In this document: positions 31,690 to 44,010 of the stretch, piece after piece
How the letters are laid out: every line of letters begins with the position of its first letter
Position numbering within the stretch: the stretch's first letter is position 1
NCBI GenBank assembly: GCA_964017125.1
Contig: OZ024914.1
Span: 29,138,801-29,202,800, forward strand
Reading direction: 5' to 3'
Origin: Flabesymbios commensalis
Lineage: Eukaryota > Annelida > Polychaeta > Terebellida > Flabelligeridae
DNA length: 64,000 bases
Notes under the pieces: model-generated
Seen by the model: the letters and a program-made list of their open reading frames with translations, nothing else
Database searches by the model: none
Told to the model about the DNA's origin: nothing
Made by a program: the position numbers and the translations under genes

Positions 31690-34300
31690 AAAATCCATTT
31701 GGTCACATGACCTAATTATTTATTCAAAATGGCCGCCAATGACAGCATCAAAAAGTCAACTTTCACATTTCAAGAGCCACTGTGAATCTCAAAAGTCACA
31801 TTTAATGTCAGTCAAGGTAAAATCAGTAATCTACAAAAGTAATCTATTTCTCTCTTGAATTTTATGGCAATTGCATCGAAATTGAAAGAGATATTTGAAA
31901 TTTTATGAAGCATAAAAGGTCAATGTCCCATACATTTGTCATATAATTTTGGTTACTAAAAGCAGCAAAATCTAAAAAAAACATAGTGATCTCACAACCT
32001 TCATTTTATCTGTCCATAAGAAAGGAATAGATTACTTCAATGCATACAAACATAATCATAGTAGATTTATGATTATATTTCAAAATATTTTAGGATGCTA
32101 ATTTGCATAAATTACCTAATTAATTATTCAAAATGGCCGCCAATTCAGCAAAAAACATGAAAATTTAACACTTGGACAGCCAAAGTTAATCTCACAAGCT
32201 AGATAATATATAGCTGAAGGCCAAATTAGTAATATACATAGGCATTGTGACTTGTCCTAAAATTTCAACCAAATTGTAACATTATTGGAAGAGATATTGA
32301 CATCTATGTGGAGCATAGAATGTCAATGTCCCATACATTTATCATATAATGTTAGTTACTGGATACAGCAAAATCTAAAAAAAATCAGTGATCTCTACAG
32401 CTTCAATTAACTGTTTATAAGAAAGGAATGGACTGCAGAAATGCATACAAACATAATCATAGAAGATCTATGATTATGTTTCAAAATATTTTAGGATGCT
32501 AATTTGCATAAATTACCTAATTAATTATTCAAAATGGCCGCCAATTCAGCAAAAAACATGAAAATTTCACACTTGGACAGCCATAGTTAATCTCACAACT
32601 TAGATAATAAATAGCTCAAGTCCAAATTAGTAATATACATAGGCATTGTGATTTTTCCGAAAATTTCAACCAAATTGTTACATTATTGGAAGAGATATTG
32701 ACATTTATCTGGAGCATAGAAGGTCAATATCCCATACATTTATCATATAATGTTGGTTACCGGATAAAGCGGAATCTACAAGAAATCAGTGATCTCTACA
32801 GCTTTAATTTATCTGCTTATAAGAAAGAATAGACTGAAGATATGACATTTTATGCATACAAACATAATCATGGGAGATCTATGATTATATCTCAAAATAT
32901 TTTAGGATGCTAATTTGCATAAAATACCTAATTAATTATTCAAAATGGCCGCCAATTCAGCAAAAAACATGAAAATTTCACACTTGGACAGCCATAGTTA
33001 ATCTCACAAGTTAGATAATATATAGCTGAAGACCAATTTAGTAATATACATAGGCATTGTGACTTTTCCTGAAATTTCAAACAAATTGTAACATTATTGG
33101 AAGAGATATTGACATCTATGTGGAGCATAGAATGTCAATGTCCCATACATTTATCATATAATGTTAGTTACTGGATACAGCAAAATCTACACAAAATTAG
33201 TGATCTCTACAGCTTCAATTTACTGTTTATAAGAAAGGAATGGACTGCAGAAATGCCCACAAACATAATCATAGAAGATCTATGATTATGTTTAAAAATA
33301 ATTTAGGATGCTAATTTGCATAAAATACCTAATTAATTATTTAAAATGGCCGCCAATTCAGCAAAAAACATGAAAATTTAACACTTGGACAGCCATAGTT
33401 AATCTCACAAGTTAGATAATAAATAGCTCAAGTCCAAATTAGTAATATACATAGGCATTGTGACTTTTCCTAAAATTTCAACCAAATTGTTACATTATTA
33501 GAAGAGATATTGACATTTATGTGGAGCATAGAAAGTCAATATCCCATACATTTAGCATATAATGTTGGTTGCCGGACACAGCAAAATCTACAAGAAATCA
33601 GTGATCTCTACAGCTTCAATTTATCTGTTTATAAGAACGAATAAACTGAAGATATGACATTTTATAATATGATTATATTTCAAAACATTTTAGGATGCTA
33701 ATTTGCATAAAATTATTCAGAATGGCCGGCAATACAGCAAAAACCATGAAAATTCCACACTTTGAGAGCAATAGTAAAGCCCAAAATATATTTAATATAT
33801 CACTTGAGGTCAAATAAGTAATCTATATGGGTATTGTTATTTTTCCTAAAATTTATTGCAAACTGTAACATAATTGGAAGCTATATTGACATTTATGTGG
33901 AGCATAGAAGGTGAATGTCCCATGCATTTATTATATAATTTTGGTTACTCGAAACAGCTAAATCCACAAGAAATCAGTGATCTCTCAAGCTCCAATTTAT
34001 CTGTTGATGAAAAAAAGGAATGTACAGCAGAAAATTAATGCATACAAAGGTAGTCATGGATGATCTATGATCAGTTTTTTAAATCAAAAACTTATATAGT
34101 AGTAGATGGGTCTAACTTCGCTAGCTTCCATTAAATACGTAATTAATTAAAATGGTCAACAATACAGCAGAAACATGCAAATTTCACACTCGGGAGAGCC
34201 ATTGTAAATCTTACAAATTACACAAAACACAACTTGATGTCTAATTAGTAAGGTACAAATAAATTGAAATTTTTGCTAAAATTTGCATGCAAATTACAAC
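31690..34300. repeat. Tandem array of about 400-bp units in the piggyBac element
   Basis: Seven units marked by AAAATGGCCGCCAATTCAGC at 32130, 32531, 32942 and 33343, with diverged marks at 31726, 33719 and 34149. Spacing is 401-411 in the middle and 376-430 at the outer units. The inner four are much alike and the outer ones decay, the pattern expected of an array homogenised in its centre. No coding. Confidence 0.9.
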
Positions 34301-34593
34301 AGAATAGGTGTTCACTCGACATCATATTGGTTGCTATCCTAAAACCAGGAAGTACACTTATGTACCAGTTGTGAGATGTATTGTACAAGTCAGGGCATAA
34401 AATTAGAACATTCCGGATGTCTGAGACAAACTATTTAGCCTTAAGACTACAAAATAACTTTCTTAAGGTTCCCATCAGACCAAAAATGTTGTCATTTTAC
34501 ATAATACGTTAAATTATAATTATTATTGTTTTGTTATTACATTCATTTTCTGCATCTTAAAATTAGAAAATGTTTTTAAGTATTATAGATATT

Positions 34594-36440
34594 TCATTTC
34601 CAATATTCCACAATATGATGCCATAAGTACCAACAGTTTCCAGGTTCAGGTCTGTCAGTCTTAGAGTCCCAGTTGCCAAGACACAGATGAACTTTACACT
34701 TTGTGCACCATACATTTGACCTCCGTATGTGTTGTCGAGGTCTCTCACTTGCCTTCAGATGGGGGTATTGAATTCTGAGCTCTTCTCTAACACGATGGGA
34801 GCATACCTGACAGTTTTTGTTGTTTGCTGCTCCAGGAGTCAATGCTGGATGGTGGGCCCCAGTATTTATGAGCCTCTCTTCTTCTGCAACTCTTGGTCAC
34901 CCAACACTACGAGGAATGTTGACCTGTTGAAAGGGAGCAATCAGCTGTTGAGCTAAGTCCAATCTGAATTGCAAGATCCCACGTTTCTCCTTCCCTTGCA
35001 CTATGTGTGGACTTACAAAATTTTCAAGCACATATGCATTATTTGCAGAGACCTCCACAATGTAGAAAAGAATTCGACGATACCAACGTCTAGTTTTGCG
35101 CCAGCAGCTGTAGTGCTTCAGCACGTTGTCGACCAGATCAACACCACCCATGTATTTGTTATAGTCATGTAGAAGTGGCGGACAAACAACATTCATTGGC
35201 CCATTTGGTCCTTTTCTGATGACTGATTGTTGATCAGCTGGTACAGTTGCTGGATACTTCCCTTCATGAATAGTGCTGAGAAAATATACTTCCTTGCTGT
35301 CATACCAACTTTGCGCTAATAATGGTGGCTTAGTCAAGAAATTTGATGATCCGCGTTGATGGCGACCACGACCAAAGTATAGCTCATGAGGAAAACCTAA
35401 TCGATTTTTTCGAACAGTCCCACAGGCTTGGACCCCACGGTCATTCAACCACAAAAAAAGATCTGGTGAAGAGTAGAAATTATCTACATAGAGATGGTGA
35501 TTCATATGTAGGTTTGGCTCCATCAATTTCTGAACTACTCTGGTAGCCAAGGGAATTTTAGTGTCAGCAGAAGCATCGCGGCCTGTATATACTACAAATT
35601 GTGAAACATATCCATTACTGGCATCTGCTTTGACCCAGGTTTTGATACCAAACCTCGCCCGTTTTGATGGTATGAATTGTCGAAAAGAGAGCCGGCCCTT
35701 ATATGGAATCAAAGATTCGTCTATGGAGATCTCTTTCCCCATATCATATTTAGCTGCATAATTCTCATTGATAAGTTTCAATAGGGGCCTGATCTTGTAC
35801 AGTTTGTCATTAGGGTCTTTCTCTTCCTCATCACACACATGCAAATACCTATTTATTTGAAAAAAACGGTCTCTGGGCATAACCTCATTAAATGCAGGCA
35901 CATCTATTAAGGATTGGTGTTTTTGCCAGTACATGCTCAGTGTCGGTAGTCTCAAAATACCAGTAATGAAACTGAGGCCAATAAATGCCTTTAGTTCCAT
36001 CACAGTGACGTCATGCCATTTACCTCTATGCTGTCCACCAGCTCTCTTCCTTTCCGCATTTAAATTGGTTTGCTTTACCAACATGTCCATGATCGTAGAG
36101 TCAAAAAATAGTTCAAAAAAATCTTTGGCAGTATGTTCAGGTGACATGCGGACCCTGGGACCCTGCGTTCCTCCAAACGGTGGAATGGACCTTGCAATAT
36201 CCTCTTTTTTCCAATCAGAATCTTCAGAAGATGCTGTGGAAGAGTCTTCTGAGGAGTCTACTATGTCATCTTCAGGTCGCTGACCTCGTCCTTGCACACA
36301 TCTTCCATTACCACGAGCACGTCCATGCATTCGAGGCCTATCTACTTCACGACCCTGACGAGCACGGCCTCTGGCAAAGTTAAAATGAACCTCATCATCT
36401 GACGAAGAAGCTCGAGTTTGAAGTTTGTCCTCCTACAACA
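34594..36440 (-). pseudogene. PiggyBac transposase, main exon, one premature stop
   Basis: From the ATG at 36330, 477 codons are open. An acidic, Ser-rich start is followed by the DDE_Tnp_1_7 domain: TAKDFFELFFDSTI at 67-80, MELKAFIGLSF at 111-121, RDRFFQINRYLH at 153-164. The catalytic Asp triad of the family is visible as ISIDESLIPY (Asp204), YVDNFYSS (Asp283) and GGVDLVD (Asp398). A single in-frame TGA at 34897-34899 then cuts off the C-terminal Cys-rich domain, which continues in the same frame to 34594 (NCQVCSHR, then WCTKCKVHLCLGNW and CWYLWHH). That domain binds the transposon end in piggyBac. Upstream of the ATG the frame is open to an acceptor-like CTGTTGTAG at about 36440. The element is nearly whole and young, but this copy is probably inactive or makes a shortened protein. 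Confidence 0.88.
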
Positions 36441-36443
36441 GGG

Positions 36444-36530
36444 CCACAGTCTCTGTAAAATTGTTGGACATGGACTGCTCGAGCACCTGGCTGAACACTT
36501 GCACTGCTTTGCTCCACAGTACCTAAAAAC
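36444..36530 (-). other. Possible alternative upstream segment of the transposase
   Basis: An acceptor-like run TGTTTTTAG precedes GTACTGTGGAGCAAAG. Joined in phase to the first exon it would read GTVEQSSASVQPGARAVHV, but it then enters the main exon one base out of frame. Either this is not the exon used, or a one-base change has occurred. It is equally possible that the main exon starts at about 36440. Confidence 0.3.
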
Positions 36531-37201
36531 AGAAAAAAAATCATTGACATTGCAATACAATATTCACTGATATATGTTCTGGACCGTATTAATGTTATAA
36601 ACTTATAAATCAAGCTAGAGTCTAAAAGATAAATTATAAGTAAACAATTAGATTAAGTAAGAAAATAACTACATTCAAGCCCCCCCCTCCCCGACTTCTC
36701 AAAAAAGACATTTTTAAAAGCTAGAGAGTCTAATCTAATACTATTAGATGAAAAATATTTTTAATATTGCCCTCCCAACCCTTAAAAAAATGCCTTCAAA
36801 ATGTTTAGAAGTCTAGACCACCTATTTAAAATTTTAGTAAAAATTTTACTTCTTCAACGATGGTGACGCATGACGACAGCAAAAACATTATGTATCCATG
36901 AGTGGAGAAATAATTATAAGCCAATGTACATGTAATCTGCATGATATTCAAATGAAATAATTCTTGTTTCTTATTGTTGTGTATAAAGTGCTTCATCTAA
37001 AATTCAAAACGGGCATGGTCCCATTTATCAGAGATGATGGGATCTAGCAGAAGTAAAGATATATTGTCAAAAAATCAGGCAGTAGGTCCCGTAAACTTGA
37101 AACTTCGACCAGACAAAGAAAAAACAACCAGAGAGTAGGTGATAAATGACAGATTATTTACTTTGTTATAAGAAAAACTGACAAACCTAGCAGGGTCTGC
37201 A
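36531..37201. other. Intron-like sequence of the piggyBac element
   Basis: AT-rich, no repeat array and no coding. Contains polypurine-type runs around 36680-36790. Confidence 0.45.
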
Positions 37202-37307
37202 TGTATTCTTGTACAAGTTACAATATATCATAGACTTCTGATTGTCCGAGATGGCCATCTCAACCAATCAGAAGCCTAGCATATAGAGTAACTTGTACAA
37301 GAATACA
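37202..37307. repeat. Hairpin MITE, 106 bp, inside the piggyBac element
   Basis: TGTATTCTTGTACAAGTTA at the left is exactly inverted at 37289-37307; inner arms CTTCTGATTG and CAATCAGAAG also pair around CGAGATGGCCATCTC. No further copy noticed. Confidence 0.8.
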
Positions 37308-37468
37308 GCCCCTGTGTTTACAGAACATATCGGTTTGACGTCATTGGGAAAGACTACAAGGGGAGTGGATTTTTTTTCGTTGACCCCCAGGGCCAGTATT
37401 TCAGGTGATTTACTGGCCCTTAGTGATTTATACTCCCCTCGGGCCAATGTTAGTATCGATCCCTAATA

Positions 37469-38390
37469 TAGGCACATAACAATCATAAATTTGAGCATAA
37501 CATCTGGCCACTTCTTAAGCTTTTTATAAATTTTCCAATAAAATATTTAAATGCGAGGCCACTAGTCAAAAGTCCAAAACAATTCAAAACATTATAAGCA
37601 ATACATTGACGGAGGAAATATCCTGCATAACATATAGGCACATGAATATCATAAATTTGGACATAGCCTCCGGCCACTTTTTATAAATTTTCTGATAATA
37701 TATCAGTATAGTCGAAGTTTGAAACAGTTCCAAGAAATTGCCAGCAATACATTGAGTTGACGGAGGAAATATCATACATATATATCATATATAGGCGCAT
37801 AACAATCCTAAATTTGGGCATAGCCTCCGGCCACTTCTTACACTTTTTATAAAATTTTCGATAATATATCAATGCGGGGCTGACTATAGGCAAAGTCCAA
37901 AACAATTCCAAGAAATTGTCAGCAATACATTGACGGAGATATCCTACATATTATACAGGTGCAAAACAATCATAATTTGGGCATAGCCTCCGGCCACTTC
38001 GTACACTTTTTACAAATTTTTTGATAATATATATCGATGCGGGGCTGACTATAGGCAAAGACCAAAACAACTCAAGAAATTGTCAGCAAACCATTGAAGG
38101 AGGAAATATTGTACATATCATATATAGGCGCATAATAATCATAAATTTGGGCATAGCCTCCGGCCACTTCTTACACTTTTTTATAAATTTTCTGATAATA
38201 TAGCAATGCGGGACTGACTAGTCAAAGACCAAAACAATTCCAAGAAATTGTCAGCAATACATTGACAGATGAAATATCCTGATATCATACAGGCGTGTAA
38301 CAATCATTTGGGCATAGCCTCCGGCCACTGATTACACTTTTTATAAATTTTCCAATAATATATCATTATCAATGCGTTTTTGTTAGAGTA
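37469..38390. repeat. Tandem array of about 160-bp units
   Basis: Six units beginning near 37469, 37631, 37791, 37958, 38124 and 38298, each with AATCATAAATTTGGGCATAG, CCTCCGGCCACTTCTTACAC and AGCAATACATTGACGGA. A piece of one more unit (38868-38950) is caught in the duplicated first-exon block. It lies in the intron between the first and main transposase exons. Confidence 0.88.
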
Positions 38391-38706
38391 GACTAGATCT
38401 AATTTATTTTGATATTGCCAGTTTTAGTAAATTACCTTTCATTTTCACACTGATTTGGTGTAGGTCTAGGCCCTAGGCCTAGGTGGTGTCTGTGATGTAC
38501 TAACTAGACTAACGTTACTTGGCTAGTCCCCCCACTGACATTGATGATTGACAAACGACATAGACAGTAGACTGGTTCAGACAGTGAATGATTGACTGTC
38601 ATTCATATTATCGCTCACCTTACATGTGATTTATTTGTGGTACACAGATGAACTTTTTTTGTGAAAAAACTACAAAAATATTATCACAGTTAACTATGTT
38701 ATTTAC

Positions 38707-38871
38707 CTGATCCTTTTGTTGGCATTATTTTTATCATTTTCACTGTCATTGAACTTTGAAGTCACCCACTGGCAATGCCGGGTAAACATCCAGACCTTGA
38801 TCGACGTCATCGGCATCACCGGAATATTGACGTCACTGTCAGAACTCTCCTCTTCGCCGGAATTGTACGCA
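38707..38871 (-). pseudogene. Truncated duplicate of the piggyBac first exon
   Basis: Matches the 3' part of the exon at 39254-39494, from AYNSG onward, and keeps the splice donor (ATCAG|GTAAATAA). Its 5' half is replaced by a piece of the 160-bp repeat, so it has no start codon. About 560 bp (spacer plus exon) was duplicated in tandem; the spacers 38380-38700 and 38950-39250 match. Confidence 0.75.
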
Positions 38872-39253
38872 ACAATCATAAATTTGGGCATAGCCTCCGG
38901 CCACTTCTCACACTTTTTATAAATTTTCAATAACTTATCATTATCAACGCTTTTTTTTAGAGTAGGCCTATCTAGACTATACCTAGGTCTAGATCTAATT
39001 TATTTTCGATATTGCCAATTTTTTTTTTTTTTTAGGTGGTTTCTGCGATGTGCTAACTATACTAACGTTACTTGGCTAGTCCCCCCACTGACAATGAGTG
39101 ACATTGATGACAGTAGACTGGTTTCAGACTGTGAATGAGTGACTGTCATACATATTATCGCTCACCTCACATGCGATTTATTTGTGTTACACAGATGAAC
39201 TTTTTTATGAAAAAAACTACAAAAATATTATCTCAGTTAACTATTTTATTTAC

Positions 39254-39494
39254 CTGGTCCTTCATTGGCATCATCTTGATCACTTTCACTGCCATTAAAG
39301 TCATCCACTGGCACTGCCGGTCCCGGGTAAACATCCAGATCAACGTCATCGGCATCGCCGGAATAATGACTGTCAGTGTCACTGTCAGAACTTTCATCAG
39401 AAGTATCATCTTCTTTGCCGGAATTGTACGCAATGGCTTCTAACGCACGCTCAAAATCATCTATACCTCTGATTTTAAAGGCTTTTCGCGACAT
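39254..39494 (-). CDS. PiggyBac transposase, first exon (acidic N terminus)
   Basis: ATG at 39494 opens MSRKAFKIRGIDDFERALEA, followed by an acidic Ser/Asp stretch (SDESSDSDTDSHYSGDADDV) and a donor CCAG|GTAAATAA at 39254. Short acidic N-terminal exons beginning close to the 5' transposon end are typical of piggyBac-derived genes. It lies about 150 bp inside the proposed TTAA end at 39641. How it joins the main exon is not settled: its phase (one base over) does not fit the acceptor at 36440. Confidence 0.6.
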
Positions 39495-39644
39495 CATGTG
39501 AATAAATAAACAAAATTTCAAATCATCTTTGCGGTTTACTTGTTTATGTTCGGTCACATGATCACCGTTGCAATGCTGTCACGTGATCCCTAGAACGGCG
39601 GAAATAAAACCCGAAATTTCGGGTTCCCGGACTGAAGAGGTTAA

Positions 39645-40237
39645 AAGATTTATTTGTCAAAGAGTATAATAACTGTATAATAACTGTCCTTAATTGATAT
39701 AATAACTGTCATTGAGCACCATATTCACTTTTTTATGATAGCAAATGCTTAATAATAACTGTCATTGATACAATGACCGTCATTGAACACGATTTCAACC
39801 TCTCCTATATGAAAAAATGGACGTATGGCCCCAGAATATAAAATGCCAAATGTTAACTAGAAAGAGTTAGTTGCTTGGAACGAACAAAAAGCAGCTCCCA
39901 ATTGCTGCAGGTGACAATATGCACAAAACCTTAAAAATCAGCGCCTAGCAGTCAATTGAGTGGGAATGGCCGACAATAAGACATCTTAGATTTTGTATTA
40001 CAAAAAAATTATCATCATCGTTTATCTATACCTAACACCATACATTTTATTTAATATTAATAATTTAGCCATTATTTTTATTTTTTATTTTTATTCACAA
40101 TATACAAAGTCATACATTCATACATTCAAATTACATTCTCTCTTTGTAAAATCAAAATTAACATCAATTCCATCATAAATTTTGCATATTTAAAACAATT
40201 GGTGATTCGCTCACTCCTTTAAAACAAGATTAATACA
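39645..40237. other. No gene; short ATAATAACTGTC repeats
   Basis: ATAATAACTGTC occurs four times between 39668 and 39765. The rest is AT-rich and may include the 3' UTR of the minus-strand LINE next door. Confidence 0.45.
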
Positions 40238-42243
40238 TCATAATGTACATATAAAATTTAAAATCTGCTCAAGTGTATTACAATGTGAGTATTTTTCTGT
40301 ACGACGAAGAATTTGACAGCGAAAATAAATATCATTTTTTAATAGAGATAATATTGAAGAATAAGTTATGTCTTTTATATTCATATGATTTAGAATCCAA
40401 TGCTTGTATATACAAAAAGAAACCAATGATACAGCATAGTTAAGATCACTTGTTAACTTTGTACCAAACACAATATCCTCGAGCTGAATATTTACTGAAA
40501 GAGAACGGTTTATTACATGCCAAATTTGCTTTGCCAGCTTACATTCATATAATAAATGGCTTATGCTGTCAATTTCATTACATTGGAAACATATAGATCC
40601 CACAGAAGTATCCCACTTTGAAACCAACTCTCCGCATGCTAAAATTCTACTCAGCACTTTATGTTTAAATTCTGCAAGTTTGTTATCGAACATTTTTATT
40701 TTAAGAAAAAATGTATTTTGCCTTTCTTCTAAATTTAAATTAACAGACATAAGATTTTCCCATTTTTCTATATTCATCGGAGTGGAAATTTTATTTATTA
40801 ACTTTTTGTAAAAATATTTCGTTTTATTTATTTCGTTTATATCTGGGGTTTCCTGGTCCATAGCTTCACTATCTGCTATATTCTGATATAAAGCTATAGT
40901 TGTAGCATCTATCACCTTTCTAACTAGCGTAATTTCAATTAAAATATTCCTTTTTTTCTTCACTTTATTAAAAATGTAATCCCCATCTAATTTGCCATTT
41001 AAAAATTTGAGATCCTTCACATATACAATCCCAGCGTCAATCCAATTGTTAAAGAAAGAACTTGTTTAACTTTATTTATTTTTATTGAAAAGTGTTCATT
41101 TCCCTATAATATCTGAGAATCGTCATTCTGTGCTTCATTTGTTAACATATATGCATCCAAAATTTGACAGTAAAAGGACGAGAGTTTATTGTTTTTAATT
41201 AGTTTAGAGTTAAAATGCATTTGCAACAACAACTTTAAATTATCACAAAAACTAAACATATTTCGAGGTATAAAAGACCAATCTTCATTGTTTAGAATTA
41301 TCCGTTTAAACCATGCTGCATTCAAGTTCAAACCTGCTACACTTTTAAATTCCTTTAATAGTTTAGTGACGAGTAAAACTTCGTCAGTATTGCGCAGAAA
41401 TAAAATCGTGTCATCTGCATATTGTGCAAGTTTAATCCGTTTCATTTTACCATTCATAGATATTGATAAACCACGTAGTTCTTGTTTTATATGTTCAGCA
41501 AGGACGTCTGTAGCTATTATAAACAACAAGGCGGATATAGGACAGCCCTGTCGTATTCCTCTAGACAGCGAAATTTCCTCAGATAACCAATGATTATTTT
41601 TGCAAATTATTTTCGAATCTACATAAAGTGTTTTTACACATGTGATAAACGTCGGGCCAAATTTATACTTGTTTAATGTTCGCCATATAAATTGCCATTC
41701 GATACTGTCAAAGGCCTTTTCAAAGTCCAAAAATATTAATAATCCGGTTTGATTAACTGACTTTGCATACGCAATCACATCTTGTACCAATCGAATATTC
41801 TGGCATATAGAGCGTCCTTGAACATAGCCTGTTTGGCTTTCGTTGATTATATTAGGTAATATGGGTTTAATTCTGCTTGCAAGTATATGAGCAAGTATTT
41901 TGTAATCAGTAGTAGACAAACTTATAGGTCTGTAGTTTTTCAAAAGACACCTATCCCCCTTTTTGAATATCAAAGATAACACTGAACGCTTTTGAGATTC
42001 ACAAAGCTCGCCTTTACTTATTGATTCGTTATATACATCTACCAGAAATTCGCCGACCAACGGAAAAAATACCTTATAGAACTCTCCGGGCAAGCCATCT
42101 ATACCAGGCGATTTATTGTGTTTTAATGATTTAACAACATCCCAACATTCGGCGCACGTCACCATTCCCTCACAGCTGTTTTGTTCTTCCGCATTAAGGC
42201 TGCGTTGAATATTTATTTTGTTAAGATATGATAATTTAGCCAT
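40238..42243 (-). mobile_element. 5'-truncated LINE, L1/Tx1-like reverse transcriptase
   Basis: Two open pieces on the minus strand. 42243-41104 (379 aa) holds the reverse transcriptase: NKSPGIDGLPGEFYK, LKNYRPISLSTTDYK, FLDFEKAFDSIEW (catalytic Asp173), RGIRQGCPISALLF, then AQYADDTILFL (Asp277, Asp278). 41020-40238 (260 aa) holds the C-terminal region with ICFQCNEIDSISHLLYEC and KLAKQIW, a zf-RVT-like Cys/His finger. The pieces are separated by a frame break of about 80 bp at 41021-41103. The endonuclease part is missing, so the copy is dead on arrival but little mutated. Clade assignment rests on motif style only. Confidence 0.85.
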
Positions 42244-42464
42244 TATATTAGATCTTATGTTAGATCTTAAATTTTCTTTATTATGCCTTAAGCATGGTAG
42301 TATTCCCTATAAGATCTTTGAATGTGAAAATTCGGAAAGGGTCGTGAAATTTTTCACACATGTCGTCTAACATATGTAGAACAGGTTCTGATGCAGGGGC
42401 GATGTTTCATTTTTCTCCTTGATATGCTCATTGTCATAAATCCAAAATAAACATCATGTATTTT

Positions 42465-42830
42465 TAACTTTTACCAGAATAGTTCTAGAATCTTATGTAA
42501 TACCTCGTTTTTGACTAATTTGAATACACTGGTTGATTTCATTGGATTGGTTATTTTTACAATTCAAGGTCATCTAGGGGGGCAAAATCAAGATGGCTGC
42601 CATAAGCCAAATTGAATTTTTAACTTTTGATAGAATCGCCCTAGAATCTTATGTAATACCTCATTTTCAACTAATTTGAGCACACTGATTTCATTGGCAT
42701 GGTTATTTTCACGATTCAACGATTCAAGGTCATCCAGAGGCCAAAACATCGGCCATCCTGAAATTTTACTTTTGACAGAGTAACCCTAGAAGTTTACGTA
42801 ATACGTCATATTTTTACTACTTATTACACA
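42465..42830. repeat. Short tandem array, unit about 150 bp
   Basis: Two and a half units: TTAACTTTT-x-AGAATCTTATGTAATACCTC at about 42467 and 42626, and a diverged third at about 42766. Each has ATTCAAGGTCATC and a GATGGCTGCC-like word. Confidence 0.7.
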
Positions 42831-43169
42831 AAATACAATTTGTCACTAAACAGGCATTTAAAATAGTTTGTTCCCAAAAGTTAAGTATGTTGATGTAATC
42901 TTCTCAAACACGCTAACAATTAACGCATCTTCGCTATACGTCATGACAATTGAAGGGTTTATTATATGGGAAGCAAAATATCATACACGGTATGCTATAT
43001 CCTGTGAAGTTTCAACAAGTAGAATTTTTTTTCATAAAACAAATACCTGCGATAGCGGCGGCGATGACGGACCGTGTGGACGACATTAAAGAGACCACAT
43101 GCCGAGACGGCTGTTTGAATGTAATGTCATGAGATAGTGTATGTCTAAATGATATCTAGACGATCCCAT

Positions 43170-44010
43170 ACACAATTTTAGTGACCATGTCAAAGGCATT
43201 TGATAAGGTATGGTATAAAGGTGTGCTATTTAAACTAAAGCGAAAAGGAATCTCTGGAAATTCACTTAAGTGGATATCATCATATCTTCATCAGCGAGTA
43301 CAATGCGTTGTGCTTGCTGGTCATCAGTCTGATACCCTCCCTGTGGACACTGGCGTACTACATGGATTTATATTAGGATCTTTACTCTTTCTTGTGCACT
43401 TGGACGACATGGTTGACAACTTGTATGCATGTGTCATTAGCATGTGTCATTAGATTATATGCTGTCGATGCTTGCCTTACAGAATTTGTAGATTCAAGTC
43501 CGGCTGTGATAAACTCCGATCTCCAATTCTTACTCAACTGGTCTATCCAATGGTTTATGATATTCAATGCTTTAAAAACCTTAGCATTCACACTGACTAG
43601 AAAGCGTAAACTTTTCCATCATCCACATCTAACTATTAATGGAGCTATACTCGAAGAAATAGACCAGCACTGTTATCTTGGATTAGTTATAAATACATCC
43701 TTAACATGGGAAAACCACATAAATTACATACTTGGTAAGGCAGGGAAAATTATTAACATAATGAGATGCCTAAAAATATACTCTACCTCGGAAAGCACTT
43801 GAACGACTTTTTATTAACCTTATTAGACCCATAATATAATATGCAGCTGTAATATATGACAAGTGTCCTAAATATTTAGCAGCGAGACTTGAGGGTGAGC
43901 AGATGGGGGCTGCTCGGATATGTACTGGTTTCACGAGGCAAACTAGGTCCGAAAAAATCTTATTAGAACTTAGTTGGGAACTAGAAGTGGCATAAATTAT
44001 TAGTCTTGGG
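43170..44010 (+). mobile_element. LINE fragment (CR1/Jockey-like), unsplit copy
   Basis: 43181-43440 encodes MSKAFDKVWYKGVLFKLKRK, then GISGNSLKWISSYLHQRVQ and a diverged GVPQG box (GVLHGFILGSLLFLVHLDD). 43440-43790 continues in a second frame with the post-YADD region (LNWSIQWFMIFNALKTLAF, EEIDQHCYLGLVINTSLTWE). Remnants run on to about 44000. The catalytic YADD itself is not intact. It is homologous to 17.69-19.7 kb but lacks the TA element: its empty TA is at 43648-43649. Confidence 0.75.

Larger units (their letters stand above)
31544..39644 (-). mobile_element. Probable 8.1-kb piggyBac transposon
   Basis: Proposed limits are TTAA at 31544-31547 followed by CCTCTTGCACCCTG, and, inverted, TTAA at 39641-39644 followed by CCTCTTCAGTCCGG. 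Only the first six bases of the ends match exactly, so the outer limits are an inference. Reading on the minus strand it holds a first exon 150 bp inside the end (39254-39494), a truncated duplicate of that exon, a roughly 160-bp tandem array, the transposase main exon (34594-36440) and a roughly 400-bp tandem array filling the far end. Several smaller TTAA MITEs in this window could have used a related enzyme. Confidence 0.6.

Noticed and set aside
35933-36283. 116-codon plus-strand ORF
   Set aside because: It is the antisense shadow of the piggyBac transposase, whose own frame carries the catalytic motifs.
41189-41593. 134-codon plus-strand ORF
   Set aside because: Antisense of the LINE reverse transcriptase; no independent features.
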